Below are positions 47,822 to 57,006 of a stretch of DNA of 64,000 bases, in pieces. Position 1 is the stretch's first letter. Each line of letters begins with the position of its first letter. Position numbers and translations under genes: made by a program. Source of the stretch: Polaribacter ponticola (GTDB lineage Bacteria; Bacteroidota; Bacteroidia; Flavobacteriales; Flavobacteriaceae). The notes below the pieces were generated by a model. That model was not told the DNA's origin and searched no databases. It saw nothing but the letters and a program-made list of their open reading frames with translations. The stretch covers positions 1,333,001 to 1,397,000 of the forward strand of contig NZ_JAOSLC020000003.1 in assembly GCF_026191475.2 (NCBI RefSeq), read 5' to 3'.

Positions 47822-48712
47822 TTATTTTTCAAATAAAGTTGATGACAAGTATCTATCTCCTCTATCGCAAATAATTGCAACTATTACTCCTTTTTCTATT
47901 TGGTTAGCAACTTTTAGCGCAGTTGCAACAGCTCCTCCACTGCTCATACCAGCAAAAATCCCTTCTTCGGCTGCTAATCTTTGTGTCATTTCTTTTGCTT
48001 CTTTTTCGCTGACCTCTATAACTTTATCTACTTTAGAAGCATTAAAAATTGCAGGAACATAATCGTCTGTCCATTTTCTTATTCCAGGTATTTTTGACCC
48101 TTCTTTTGGCTGCGCCCCAACAATAGTTATATTATTATTTTGCTCTTTTAAATAATCTGAAACCCCCATTATTGTTCCCGTTGTTCCCATTGCAGATACA
48201 AAGTGAGTAACTTCTCCCTCAGTATCTCTCCAAATTTCGGGACCTGTAGTTTTATAATGTGCTTTAGAATTGTCTGTATTATCAAACTGATTCAACCTAA
48301 AGTACCCTTTTTTATATTTTAACTTTAAGGCATAATCTCTAGAACCTTCCATACCTAATTCTTTAGGTGTAAGAACTACTTCCGCACCATAAGAACGCAT
48401 AGTTTTTATTCTTTCTTCTGTTGAATTTTCTGGTAAAACCAAAACCATATTCACACCCAAAACTTTTGCCATTAAAGCTAAAGCAATACCCGTATTTCCA
48501 CTAGTTGCTTCTACTAAAGTATCTCCTACTCTAATGTTTTTTCTTTGGATAGCTTCATTAATCATATTGTAAGCAGCTCTATCTTTAACGCTACCTCCAG
48601 GATTATTCCCTTCTAACTTTAACAATAACTTTACACCTTCTTTTTGTAAAATATTTTGAACTTCCACCAAAGGTGTATTTCCAACAAAATCTATGATACT
48701 TTTTGTTTTCAT
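47822..48712 (-). CDS. cysM: Cysteine synthase (CysM-type O-acetylserine sulfhydrylase)
   Basis: A 296-residue fold-type II PLP enzyme that makes cysteine from O-acetylserine and sulfide. The PLP Lys is in EGNNPGGSVKDRAA (about 35-48), the substrate loop is EATSGNTGIALAL, and the phosphate-binding Gly/Thr loop is SAMGTTGTIMG. GIFAGMSSGGAVATAL near the C-terminus is standard. The length and the lack of a long C-terminal extension point to the CysM group. It lies downstream of cysE with a palindrome in the 95-base gap. Confidence 0.92.
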   Translation of the reverse strand: MKTKSIIDFVGNTPLVEVQNILQKEGVKLLLKLEGNNPGGSVKDRAAYNMINEAIQRKNIRVGDTLVEATSGNTGIALALMAKVLGVNMVLVLPENSTEERIKTMRSYGAEVVLTPKELGMEGSRDYALKLKYKKGYFRLNQFDNTDNSKAHYKTTGPEIWRDTEGEVTHFVSAMGTTGTIMGVSDYLKEQNNNITIVGAQPKEGSKIPGIRKWTDDYVPAIFNASKVDKVIEVSEKEAKEMTQRLAAEEGIFAGMSSGGAVATALKVANQIEKGVIVAIICDRGDRYLSSTLFEK

Positions 48713-48738
48713 GTGCTTATTTTTATACTTTATTATTG

Positions 48739-48752
48739 GTCACATGTGACCT
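48739..48752. promoter_or_regulatory. Perfect 14-base palindrome between cysE and cysM
   Basis: GGTCACATGTGACC is perfectly self-complementary and lies 27 bases before the cysM start, where a regulator could act on an internal promoter. TATCAA and TTGATA-like flanks are present. The binding protein is unknown. Confidence 0.45.
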
Positions 48753-48807
48753 TTGATAATTAAAAAAACCTTAAACTTTTTTAATGATTTTTTTAATCAT
48801 GTCAGTT

Positions 48808-49566
48808 TCATCTTGTTTTTTTAATAATTTTATTTTCCAATTTTTCAATAACAATTACGTCTTTTGGAATTGATTCTGTAACACAAACATTAGCTCCAAT
48901 AATGGAGTTTTCACCAATTACAACATCTCCACCAAGAATAGTTGCATTTGCATAAATTGTTACATTGTTTTCTATTGTTGGATGTCTTTTTGTGGATGCT
49001 AAACTTTTCTTAACTTGAATTCCACCTAAAGTAACTCCTTGAAAAATGGTTACATTATTTTTTATAATTGTGGTTTCTCCAATTACAATTCCTGTTGCAT
49101 GATCTATAAAAAATGAATCGCCAATTTGTGCTCCAGGATGAATATCTGTCCCTGTTAATCCATGTGCAAATTCACTCATCATTCTTGGTAAAACAGGAAT
49201 TTCTTGTTTTAATAATTGATGACTTAACCTGTAAACGGCAATTGCATAAAAACCAGGATATGCTAAATAAATTTCTCTTAAACTTTTTGCCGCTGGATCG
49301 CTATTTAAGGCAAATACTGCGTCTAAATCTAATTTTCTTCTTATTTCTGTAAATGAACTCTCAAAATCTAACCAAAAACAATCTTTGTTTTCAATTGATA
49401 ATCTTTCTAAAATTTTGAAAAATTTATTTTTAGTTGCTACTCCTTTTTCTTGTTGATAATTTTCATCAAAAAGACAATTAATCAACTCTTTTGTAAAGAT
49501 TTCTACAGCATCTTTTAAACACATGCTGTAATTCTTTAATGATATTTTGGGTGCTACTTCTTTCAT
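48808..49566 (-). CDS. cysE: Serine O-acetyltransferase
   Basis: A 252-residue enzyme (EpsC-like group) that acetylates serine for cysteine synthesis. The N-terminal helical part includes [27 protein letters not shown]. The catalytic His/Asp region and left-handed beta-helix follow: [44 protein letters not shown], then hexapeptide repeats ([28 protein letters not shown]). The C-terminus ends in [15 protein letters not shown], without the usual terminal Ile tail that docks into CysK. It lies 11 bases downstream of the ferredoxin gene. Confidence 0.92.
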   Translation of the reverse strand: MKEVAPKISLKNYSMCLKDAVEIFTKELINCLFDENYQQEKGVATKNKFFKILERLSIENKDCFWLDFESSFTEIRRKLDLDAVFALNSDPAAKSLREIYLAYPGFYAIAVYRLSHQLLKQEIPVLPRMMSEFAHGLTGTDIHPGAQIGDSFFIDHATGIVIGETTIIKNNVTIFQGVTLGGIQVKKSLASTKRHPTIENNVTIYANATILGGDVVIGENSIIGANVCVTESIPKDVIVIEKLENKIIKKTR

Positions 49567-49577
49567 GTCTAAGTAGT

Positions 49578-49907
49578 TTAAGATTCTGGAGCTAAAACCA
49601 CTTCTAAACCATTAATTTCTGTTGTTATTTGTATTTGACAACCTAATCGGCTATTATCTTCAACATCAAAAGCTTCTGCTAACATTGCATCTTCATCATC
49701 TGACATTTCTGGCAACTGGTGATCAGATTCAATATAACATTGACAAGATGCACACATTGCTGCGCCTCCACAAATTCCAATAGTTCCTTCTTCTGCTAAT
49801 TCGTATGAACGAACAACTTCCATTAGATTCATTGCCATATCTGTTGGTGCAACTACATCATGTGTTACGCCATTTCTGTCTGTTATTTTAATATTGATGT
49901 CTTGCAT
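49578..49907 (-). CDS. 2Fe-2S ferredoxin (adrenodoxin type)
   Basis: A 109-residue ferredoxin with cluster ligands in [16 protein letters not shown] (C-x5-C-x2-C) and a fourth Cys in [10 protein letters not shown]. The acidic loop [18 protein letters not shown] is the usual docking surface of adrenodoxin-like ferredoxins. With the ferredoxin-NADP reductase just upstream and the siroheme reductase in the same operon, it probably carries electrons for sulfite reduction. It lies 11 bases before cysE. Confidence 0.92.
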   Translation of the reverse strand: MQDINIKITDRNGVTHDVVAPTDMAMNLMEVVRSYELAEEGTIGICGGAAMCASCQCYIESDHQLPEMSDDEDAMLAEAFDVEDNSRLGCQIQITTEINGLEVVLAPES

Positions 49908-50015
49908 CTACTTTTCTTTTATTGATATTGTCTGCAAAGTTAAGTAAACCTAACAATGTAAATTATATATTTATAGGTAAAGAATATGAAAAAAACAATT
50001 TGTTTCAAACAAGTT

Positions 50016-50101
50016 TAGCCCAGATTGAAGCATTTGTTTGAGCTCTTTTTTGCCTTTTTTTAGGCAAAAAAAGCGAGTGCTGAAAGCTGGAAATAGCTTC
50101 T
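50016..50101. repeat. Interspersed repeat with long hairpin
   Basis: TAGCCCAGATTGAAGC..GTTTGAGCTC precedes a hairpin (TTTTTTGCC and GGCAAAAAA around a T-rich loop), then GCGAGTGCTGAAAGCTGG. This looks like another flavobacterial interspersed element. It sits in the 204-base gap between the reductase and ferredoxin genes and could act as a weak terminator. Confidence 0.5.
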
Positions 50102-50111
50102 AAAAAACATG

Positions 50112-51183
50112 CTATTGAATTGCTTTTACTACCGCTTTTGGCGCTTCTTTTTTTGTTCCATCGAAACCTTCTACACCACCAACTGTTGTATATTTCATAA
50201 CATACTTTTTATCTGGAAAAATACGTTTGTACGCACTTTGACACATTAAAGTTGCTTCGTGAAAACCACATAAAATCAGTTTTAATTTTCCAGGATACGT
50301 GTTTACATCGCCAATTGCGTACACTCCTGGAATGTTGGTTTGATAATCTAATGCGTTATTAACTTTTATGGCATTTTTCTCTATTTCTAATCCCCAATTA
50401 CCTATTGGACCTAGCTTTGGAGACAATCCGAAAAGTGGAATAAAATGATCTGTATCTATAATTAATGCATCTTCTCCTTTCTTTTCTACGGCAACTCCAG
50501 TTACTTTATCAGTTCCTAAAATTCCTTTTACTTCCGCTGGAGTTATGATATTTATTTTTCCAAGATTTTTTTAATTCTTGTGCTTTTTCTACTGAATCTA
50601 AAGCGCCTCTAAATTCGTTTCTTCTATGAATTAAAGTTACTTCTGATGCTACATCTGACAAGAAAATTGCCCAATCTAAAGCAGAATCTCCACCTCCAGA
50701 AATTACTACTTTTTTGTCTCTATACAATTCTGGTTCTTTAATAATGTATTCTACTCCATTATCTTCAAACTTTTCTAGATTTTCAATTTTAGGTTTTCTT
50801 GGTTCAAAAGAACCTAAACCACCTGCAATTGCAACAATTTTAGCATGGTGTTTTGTTCCTTTATTTGTGGTTACAATAAAAGTTCCGTCTTCTTGCTTGT
50901 CTATTGTTTCTGCTCTTTCACCTAGTGTAAAACCTGGTTCAAATTGTTTTGTTTGTTCTAACAATTTGTCTGTTAAATCTCCTGCTAAAATCTCTGGATA
51001 TGCAGGAATATCATAAATAGGTTTCTTAGGATAAATCTCTGAACATTGTCCGCCAGGTTGTGGTAATGCATCAATTAAATGACATTTTAATTTTAATAAA
51101 CCAGCTTCAAAAATTGTAAATAATCCTGTTGGTCCTGCTCCAATAATTAGTATATCTGTTGTAATCATTTTTTTATTTTTCAA
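50112..51183 (-). pseudogene. Ferredoxin-NADP reductase (thioredoxin reductase-like), frame broken by one base
   Basis: Two frames form a protein of about 350 residues. The FAD site is ILIIGAGPTGLFTIFEAG, then DALPQPGGQCSEIYP. The NADPH site is VVISGGGDSALDWAIFLSDVASEVTLIHRR, and the C-terminal FAD part is GVYAIGDVNTYPGKLKLILCGFHEA. There is no redox CxxC, so it is a type 2 ferredoxin-NADP reductase, not thioredoxin reductase. Removing one base from the run of seven T at 50566-50572 joins the parts as ELKNLGKINIITPAEVKG. The start may be the ATG at 51168. It probably reduces the ferredoxin encoded next to it. Confidence 0.88.
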
Positions 51184-51747
51184 CTAAACTTTTTGTGAAT
51201 TCGTTTAGTTTTTCAACTTTATCCTCAAAATCTCCTTTAAGGGTTTTTCTATATTTATTTAAATTCTGTACTAAATCATCAATATTATCTGGAATTACTT
51301 CCTCAAAAAACTGACGTAATCTTTTGGCTGTTGTTGGTGATTTTCCGTTTGTAGAAATAGCTACTTTTACGTTTCCTTTGGTTACAATTCCTCCCATATA
51401 AAAATCGCAATATGGCGGATTATCAGCAACATTTACCAATATATTTTGTTCTTTGCAATCTTTATAAACCTGAATATTTACTTCAACTTTATCGGTTGTT
51501 GCAACTACAATGTGTTTGTCTTTTAAATAGGAATTGTTATAATTATCAACAATCATTTTAATTCCGAATTTGTTTGCTAACTCTTTTGTTTCTTCCCTAA
51601 AAAAGGAGAAACCATGGTTACTTTAGAGTTTGGACTCGATTTTAATAAAAAAGACAACTTTTCTAATGCTACAAAACCTCCACCAACAATTAGCGTTTCT
51701 AGTTGTTGCGTTTTTAAAAAGATAGGATATAGTTCATTCTGTTCCAT
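51173..51747 (-). pseudogene. Precorrin-2 dehydrogenase / sirohydrochlorin ferrochelatase domain, frame broken by one base
   Basis: The first frame (ATG 51747) gives NELYPIFLKTQQLETLIVGGGFVALEKLSFLL (Rossmann loop VGGG) and SKVTMVSPF. The second gives KHIVVATTDKVEVNIQVYKDCKEQNILVNVADNPPYCDFYMGGIVTKGNVKVAISTNGKSPTTAKRLR, the CysG N-terminal domain core. Reading the run of six A at 51599-51604 as seven joins them as SPFFREETKELANKFG. The enzyme oxidises precorrin-2, and in CysG-like proteins inserts iron, to make siroheme for the sulfite reductase in this operon. It lies just downstream of cobA. Confidence 0.88.
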
Positions 51748-51759
51748 AATTCTATCTCT

Positions 51760-52522
51760 TTAAATGTTTGCATGTTCTTGTTGAACATTTGCTAAAATTG
51801 CTCTATGTTTTACAACTTCACCTAAAATTATAATTGCAGGATTGCTTAATTCTTGTTCTTTTACAATATCTAAAATTGTATCAACCGTCCCGATTCCAAC
51901 TTTTTTCGTTGCTTCTTGTTCCGTTTTGAATAATTGCAACTGGTAAATCATTTTTATTTTCTTGTTGAAACAATTGTATAATTTCTGGCAATTTTCCCAT
52001 TCCCATTAATACAACAACCGTCGCATTCGATTTTGCTGCCAATGCAACATCTTTCGATAATTTATGCTCTTTTGTTGTACCCGTAATTACCCAAAAACTT
52101 TCTGCGCTTCCACGTTTTGTAACCGGAATATTTTGATATGCAGGAACTGCTAATGAAGATGAAATTCCAGGAACCATAGCGGTTTCTACTCCAAAATCAG
52201 CAGCATATTCCATTTCTTCTGCTCCACGACCAAAAATAAAGGGATCGCCTCCTTTTAAGCGAACTACATGTCCGTGCGTTTTAGCACGAGCAACAATTAA
52301 TTCATTAATCTGTTCTTGTTGATATTTGTAACAACCTCTTCGCTTTCCAACAAAAATTTGTTCAGCTTCTGGATTTATATATGATAACAATTCTTCGTTT
52401 ACCAAAGCATCGTATAAAACTACATCCGCAATTTTTAAGACTTTAATTGCTTTTACTGTGATTAAATCTATATCTCCAGGACCAGCTCCAACTACTGTTA
52501 ATTTTGGATTTTTGAAACTCAT
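51760..52522 (-). pseudogene. cobA: Uroporphyrinogen-III C-methyltransferase, frame broken by one base
   Basis: The main frame carries LTVVGAGPGDIDLITVKAIKVLKIADVVLYDALV, VRLKGGDPFIFGRGAEE and PGISSSLAVPAYQNIPVTKRGSAESFWVITG, all standard SAM-dependent tetrapyrrole methylase motifs. It runs out of frame after LPVAIIQNGTRSNEK. The other frame continues VGIGTVDTILDIVKEQELSNPAIIILGEVVKHR. One base less in the run of six T at 51901-51906 gives NGTRSNEKVGIGTV. It makes precorrin-2 for siroheme and stands between the sulfite reductase and precorrin-2 dehydrogenase genes. Confidence 0.9.
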
Positions 52523-52534
52523 TTCTTTATTTTT

Positions 52535-54628
52535 TTATTTTAAAACTGAAGTTTCATTGTTTCTATACGTTCTTACTTTTTCTAAAAAAAGATTTGCATC
52601 TGCAATATATTTTTTAGCAAATTCTTCAGTGGGAGCAGCATTTTTTATTTGATAAATTAAATCTGAAAAAGATGTTTCTAACTCTATTTTTTTAGAAGTA
52701 ATAAAATAGGTATCAAAATTAGCAATAATACCTGCATGCGTATTTGTTTTTTGGTCTTCTGCCATTAAAGATGCTTTTGCAGAGTTAACAATTGATTGAT
52801 ATGCGTAGTAAATTGAACCAGAATATACTTTGTTATTATAGGCTACTTTTGCGCTATCAATTTTTTCTTCACTTTCAAAAAATAAGGTTGCAATTAAATC
52901 GATTACAACACCAGCACATTCTCCAATTCCTATTTCCTTCACATACTTTTCTTCTTCTCCCCAATCAATAAAATCATCTTGAGTTAAATTGGAAACATCT
53001 TGTAAATCGTTTAATAAATTATAAAAATATTTTTCACCTTTTTCCTTATAATAATTTACAAATTCATTTCCGTTTGCATTTGCTTCAAAATCATCTAAAA
53101 CTCTACGTAACGCTTCTGGACCTCTTTTACTTGGTACTTTTACAACTTTATCAGCAAAAACTCCGTTTCCGTTTCCTAAATTCCCTCCACCTAATAAAAC
53201 TTGTAATGCTGGTGCAACTAATTTATCCGGAGTTCTAACTGTCATTCCTTGAAAACCAATGTTTGCCATATTGTGTTGCCCACAAGCGTTCATACAACCA
53301 CTAATTTTAATAATAAGATCTTTGTTTTTTAAATACTGAGGATATTCCGCAGCAATTACTTTTTCTAATTCTACAGCAATTCCTGTACTACTTGCAATAC
53401 CTAAATTACACGTATCTGTACCTGGACAAGCTGTAATATCTACGGCTTTATTATAGCCAGATTCTACAAAATCTAATTTCTCTAATTCTTGATAGAAATA
53501 AGGTACTAAATCTTCTTTTACAAAAGGAATTACAATGTTCTGACGTAAAGTTAAACGAAGTTCACCTGCAGCATAATTTTCTACTAATTCTGCTAATAAA
53601 CGTGCTTTATCTGTATAAAAATCTCCTAATAAAACTTTAATTCCAATCGCTACAAAACCTGCTTGTTTTTGCGGAATTAAGTTGGTAGATTTCCATAAAT
53701 CGAATGCAGCTTGGTCTTTTATTTCAACTTTTGGGGTTTCTACAGAAACTGGTGTAGACGCAACATAAGAATCTGCATCAATAGCAACCGTTTTAAATTC
53801 AATTGCTTTTTGTTCTTGAGCAATTAAATCTCTAAAAGCCTCTAAACCGATATCTTTTAATAAGAATTTCATACGTGCTTTGGCTCTACTTTTACGCTCA
53901 CCATAACGATCAAAAACTCTTAAAACACCTTCCATTACTGGAATTATTTTATCTGAAGGCAAGAATTCATATAAAGTTTCTGCATGTCTTGGTTGAGAAC
54001 CTAGACCGCCTGCAACCATCACTTTAAAACCTCTTACACCGTTTTCTATTTTGGCGATAAAACCTAAATCGTGTAAATAAGACAATCCTGTATCTTCATC
54101 AGTAGAAGAAAAAGAAACTTTGAATTTACGTCCCATTTCTTGACAAATTGGGTTACGTAAAAAGAATTTATACAAAGCATCTGCATAAGGCGAAACATCA
54201 AAAGGTTCATCTACATCTATTCCTGCAGTTTCTGATGCTGTTACATTTCTAACAACGTTACCACAAGCTTCACGTAACGTAACATCATCACGTTCTAATT
54301 CTGCCCATAATTCTGGCGTTCTATTTAAATCGACATAATGAATTTGAATATCTTGACGCGTTGTAATATGTAATCTTCCTCTTGAATATTCATCAGAAAC
54401 TTCAGAAATTCTACGTAATTGGTTACTCATTACTTTTCCGTAAGGTAATTTAATACGAATCATTTGAACGCCTTCTTGACGTTGACCATATACACCTCTT
54501 GCTAAACGTAAACTTCTAAATTTTTCTTCATCTATTTGTAGGTTATTGAATGCAGCAATTTTATCTGCTAATTCAATAATATCTTTTTCTACAACTGGAT
54601 TTTCTATTTCTGTTCTAAAACTCTGCAT
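52535..54628 (-). CDS. Siroheme sulfite (nitrite/sulfite) reductase with C-terminal HEPN domain
   Basis: A 697-residue protein. Residues about 1-560 are an assimilatory siroheme reductase with two ferredoxin-like half domains. SRGRLHITTRQDIQIHYV and GELRLTLRQNIVIPFV contain the siroheme-phosphate-binding Arg residues. The 4Fe-4S/siroheme ligands are Cys401 and Cys407 (ACPGTDTCNLG) and Cys445 and Cys449 (SGCMNACGQH). Residues about 575-690 form a helical HEPN-like domain (VYSGSIYYAYQSIVNSAKASLM, then THAGIIANFDTYF, His631). The operon context (cysN upstream, siroheme genes downstream) favours sulfite over nitrite. No flavoprotein subunit is present, so ferredoxin is the likely donor. Confidence 0.92.
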   Translation of the reverse strand: MQSFRTEIENPVVEKDIIELADKIAAFNNLQIDEEKFRSLRLARGVYGQRQEGVQMIRIKLPYGKVMSNQLRRISEVSDEYSRGRLHITTRQDIQIHYVDLNRTPELWAELERDDVTLREACGNVVRNVTASETAGIDVDEPFDVSPYADALYKFFLRNPICQEMGRKFKVSFSSTDEDTGLSYLHDLGFIAKIENGVRGFKVMVAGGLGSQPRHAETLYEFLPSDKIIPVMEGVLRVFDRYGERKSRAKARMKFLLKDIGLEAFRDLIAQEQKAIEFKTVAIDADSYVASTPVSVETPKVEIKDQAAFDLWKSTNLIPQKQAGFVAIGIKVLLGDFYTDKARLLAELVENYAAGELRLTLRQNIVIPFVKEDLVPYFYQELEKLDFVESGYNKAVDITACPGTDTCNLGIASSTGIAVELEKVIAAEYPQYLKNKDLIIKISGCMNACGQHNMANIGFQGMTVRTPDKLVAPALQVLLGGGNLGNGNGVFADKVVKVPSKRGPEALRRVLDDFEANANGNEFVNYYKEKGEKYFYNLLNDLQDVSNLTQDDFIDWGEEEKYVKEIGIGECAGVVIDLIATLFFESEEKIDSAKVAYNNKVYSGSIYYAYQSIVNSAKASLMAEDQKTNTHAGIIANFDTYFITSKKIELETSFSDLIYQIKNAAPTEEFAKKYIADANLFLEKVRTYRNNETSVLK

Positions 54629-54655
54629 TTCCTATTTTATTTGTAATTGTTTGGT

Positions 54656-55903
54656 TTATTTTATAAAACCTACTCCAACTGTATTGTTTGTTTTTGGATT
54701 GATTAAAATGAATGATCCATTTGATTTATTATCCTTATAAGAATCAAAAGCTAAAGGTTTACTTAACTTTAATTGTATGTCGCCAATTTGATTTAAAACT
54801 AATTCTGATGGATTTTCTTCTATTCCAGAAAAATCAGTTTTTATAATACTAGATAATTGAGTGATTTTTGCTTGCGCATCATTTACACCATGTTTTATAT
54901 AATATTTTTGCGATGCTTGCAAAGGATCTTTGTCCATCCAACAAATAGTTGCTTCTAATTGTTTTGCAATTGTTGGCTCTTCATTGGTTTTTACTAACAT
55001 ATCTCCTCTACTTACATTTACATTATCTTCTAAAGTAATTGTAACAGAACTCCCTCTTTTTGCTCTCACATATTCTTTATCAAAAAAATTGATGCTTTTT
55101 ATTCTCGATTTAGTTTGCGATGGTAAAACTGCTACTTCATCTCCAATTTCTAAATCTCCACCATAAATCTTACCTGCATAACCTCTAAAATCGTGATACT
55201 CCTCTGTTTTAGGTCTAATAACCGTTTGTACAGGAAAACGAACTTGAGAAACCTCATTAATATCATCTGCATCTAACCTTTCTAAATGATGCATTAATGT
55301 TTCTCCATTATACCAAGGTGTATTTTCAGATTTATGTACAACATTATCTCCTTGTAAAGCTGATAATGGTATAAATGTTAAATTCTGATTTTTATACTCA
55401 CTTTTACTTGCTAAGTATTCTATTTCTCCTTTAATTTGATTGTATTTTTCTTCTGAAAAATCTACCAAATCCATTTTATTAATGGCAATTACAACATCTT
55501 TTATTCGTAGTAAATTATTGATAAAAAAGTGTCTGTAAGTTTGTTCTACAACTCCATTTCTAGCATCAATTAAAACAATAGAAGCTTGTGCTGTTGATGC
55601 ACCTGTAACCATGTTTCTAGTGTATTCTATATGACCAGGAGTGTCTGCAATAATAAAACTCTTTTTTCTTGTTGAAAAATAAATATGCGCAACATCAATA
55701 GTAATTCCTTGTTCACGTTCTGCAACTAAACCATCTGTTGCTAAAGAAAAATCTAAATAATCGAACCCTCTTTGGCTACTTTTTTCTTCTATTGCTTCTA
55801 ACTTATCGTCTGTTAATGATTTTGTATCATATAAAATACGACCAATTAAGGTGCTTTTACCATCATCTACACTTCCTGCTGTTGCTATTTTTAGTACTTT
55901 CAT
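54656..55903 (-). CDS. cysN: Sulfate adenylyltransferase subunit 1 (GTPase)
   Basis: A 415-residue EF-Tu-like GTPase that drives APS formation by CysD. Motifs are ATAGSVDDGKSTLIGRILYD (G1, 8-27), EREQGITIDVAHIYFSTRKKSFIIADTPGHIEYTRNMVTGAS (G2/G3), INKMDLVDF (G4) and SALQGDNV (G5), followed by two beta-barrel domains. There is no C-terminal APS kinase fusion, so CysC activity must come from elsewhere if needed. It lies 186 bases downstream of cysD with an interspersed repeat between them. Confidence 0.95.
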   Translation of the reverse strand: MKVLKIATAGSVDDGKSTLIGRILYDTKSLTDDKLEAIEEKSSQRGFDYLDFSLATDGLVAEREQGITIDVAHIYFSTRKKSFIIADTPGHIEYTRNMVTGASTAQASIVLIDARNGVVEQTYRHFFINNLLRIKDVVIAINKMDLVDFSEEKYNQIKGEIEYLASKSEYKNQNLTFIPLSALQGDNVVHKSENTPWYNGETLMHHLERLDADDINEVSQVRFPVQTVIRPKTEEYHDFRGYAGKIYGGDLEIGDEVAVLPSQTKSRIKSINFFDKEYVRAKRGSSVTITLEDNVNVSRGDMLVKTNEEPTIAKQLEATICWMDKDPLQASQKYYIKHGVNDAQAKITQLSSIIKTDFSGIEENPSELVLNQIGDIQLKLSKPLAFDSYKDNKSNGSFILINPKTNNTVGVGFIK

Positions 55904-55992
55904 TCTTATGAGCTGTTCGCTATTAGCCGTTGGCTTTTAGCTTAATTTGTATTCTTTTTTAATACTTACAAAGTGTTTAAATTTGTAAGGTG

Positions 55993-56082
55993 TTTGCAAA
56001 TAATTGCGTTAGGGATTGAAACGGCATCCTTTTTTTGTCTTTTTCAAAAAAAGATATAGTGGAAAGCCTGTTAAAACGCCCA
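55993..56082. repeat. Interspersed repeat between cysD and cysN
   Basis: TTGCGTTAGGGATTGAAACG then GCATCC, a T-run, an A-run, and AGATATAGTGGAAAGC..AAAACGCCC. It is the same element as the outer part of 43613-43778, in reverse orientation. A small CTTACAAA..TTTGTAAG hairpin lies just before it. Confidence 0.65.
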
Positions 56083-56089
56083 AAATATT

Positions 56090-57001
56090 TTAGAAATATC
56101 CTTGTTGTTTTCTTTTTTCCATTGCCGCTTCAGAACGTTTATCATCTATTCTTGCTCCTCTTTCTGAAATAGATGAATCTCTAATTTCTTCAACAACTTT
56201 TGCAATATCTACTGCGTCGGATAAAACCGCTGCTGTACAACTCATATCTCCAACGGTTCTAAAACGAACCATTCTTTCCTCTACCTTTTCTTCTTCGTCT
56301 CTATAGACAACGGCATCGTCTGCAGACCAGATCATACCATCTCTAACAAATATTTTTCTTTTGTGTGCAAAATAAATTGATGGAATCTCGATGTTTTCTT
56401 GTTCTATATAAGACCAAACGTCTAATTCTGTCCAGTTAGAAATTGGAAAAACACGTACATTTTGACCTAAATCAATTTTTCCGTTTAACATATCGAACAC
56501 TTCTGGTCGTTGGTTTTTTTCGTCCCATTGACCAAAATCGTCTCTTACAGAAAAGATTCTTTCTTTAGCTCTTGCTTTTTCTTCATCTCTTCTTGCTCCA
56601 CCAATACATGCATCAAATCCAAATTCTTCTATAGCATCTAAAAGTGTTTCTGTTTGCAACATATTTCTACTTGCGTACCTTCCAGTTTCTTCTTTTACAC
56701 GTCCAGAATCTATATTGTCTTGTACATTTCTTACAATTAACTCAACGCCTAATTCTTTTGCTAAACGATCTCTAAACTCTATAGTTTCAGGGAAATTATG
56801 ACCTGTATCTATATGCATTAAAGGGAAAGGAATTTTTGCCGGAAAAAAAGCTTTTTGCGCCAAACGCACTAATGTTATACTGTCTTTTCCTCCTGAAAAA
56901 AGTAACACAGGTTTTTCAAACTGCGCTACTACTTCTCTAAAAATATAAATTGCTTCACTTTCTAAAGCATCTACTTGTATCGTTCTTTGATTCATAATCA
57001 T
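56090..57001 (-). CDS. cysD: Sulfate adenylyltransferase subunit 2
   Basis: About 303 residues, an ATP-pyrophosphatase that joins sulfate to AMP. It has ESEAIYIFREVVAQFEKPVLLFSGGKDSITLVRLAQKAF (PP-loop SGGKDS), HIDTGHNFPETIEFRDRLAKE, CIGGARRDEEKARAKERIFSVRD, FPISNWTELDVWSYI and RFRTVGDMSCTAAVLSDA. I use the ATG at 57001. The frame is open to 57025, which overlaps the cysH stop and would add residues foreign to the family. It acts with CysN. Confidence 0.95.
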   Translation of the reverse strand: MIMNQRTIQVDALESEAIYIFREVVAQFEKPVLLFSGGKDSITLVRLAQKAFFPAKIPFPLMHIDTGHNFPETIEFRDRLAKELGVELIVRNVQDNIDSGRVKEETGRYASRNMLQTETLLDAIEEFGFDACIGGARRDEEKARAKERIFSVRDDFGQWDEKNQRPEVFDMLNGKIDLGQNVRVFPISNWTELDVWSYIEQENIEIPSIYFAHKRKIFVRDGMIWSADDAVVYRDEEEKVEERMVRFRTVGDMSCTAAVLSDAVDIAKVVEEIRDSSISERGARIDDKRSEAAMEKRKQQGYF

Positions 57002-57006
57002 GTCTT

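Noticed and set aside
50112-51183. Thioredoxin reductase
   Set aside because: The redox CxxC between the NADPH and FAD parts is missing, so it is a ferredoxin-NADP reductase type.
52535-52900. HEPN domain as part of a toxin-antitoxin pair
   Set aside because: It is fused in frame to a complete siroheme reductase, lacks an obvious RNase motif, and has no nucleotidyltransferase antitoxin beside it.
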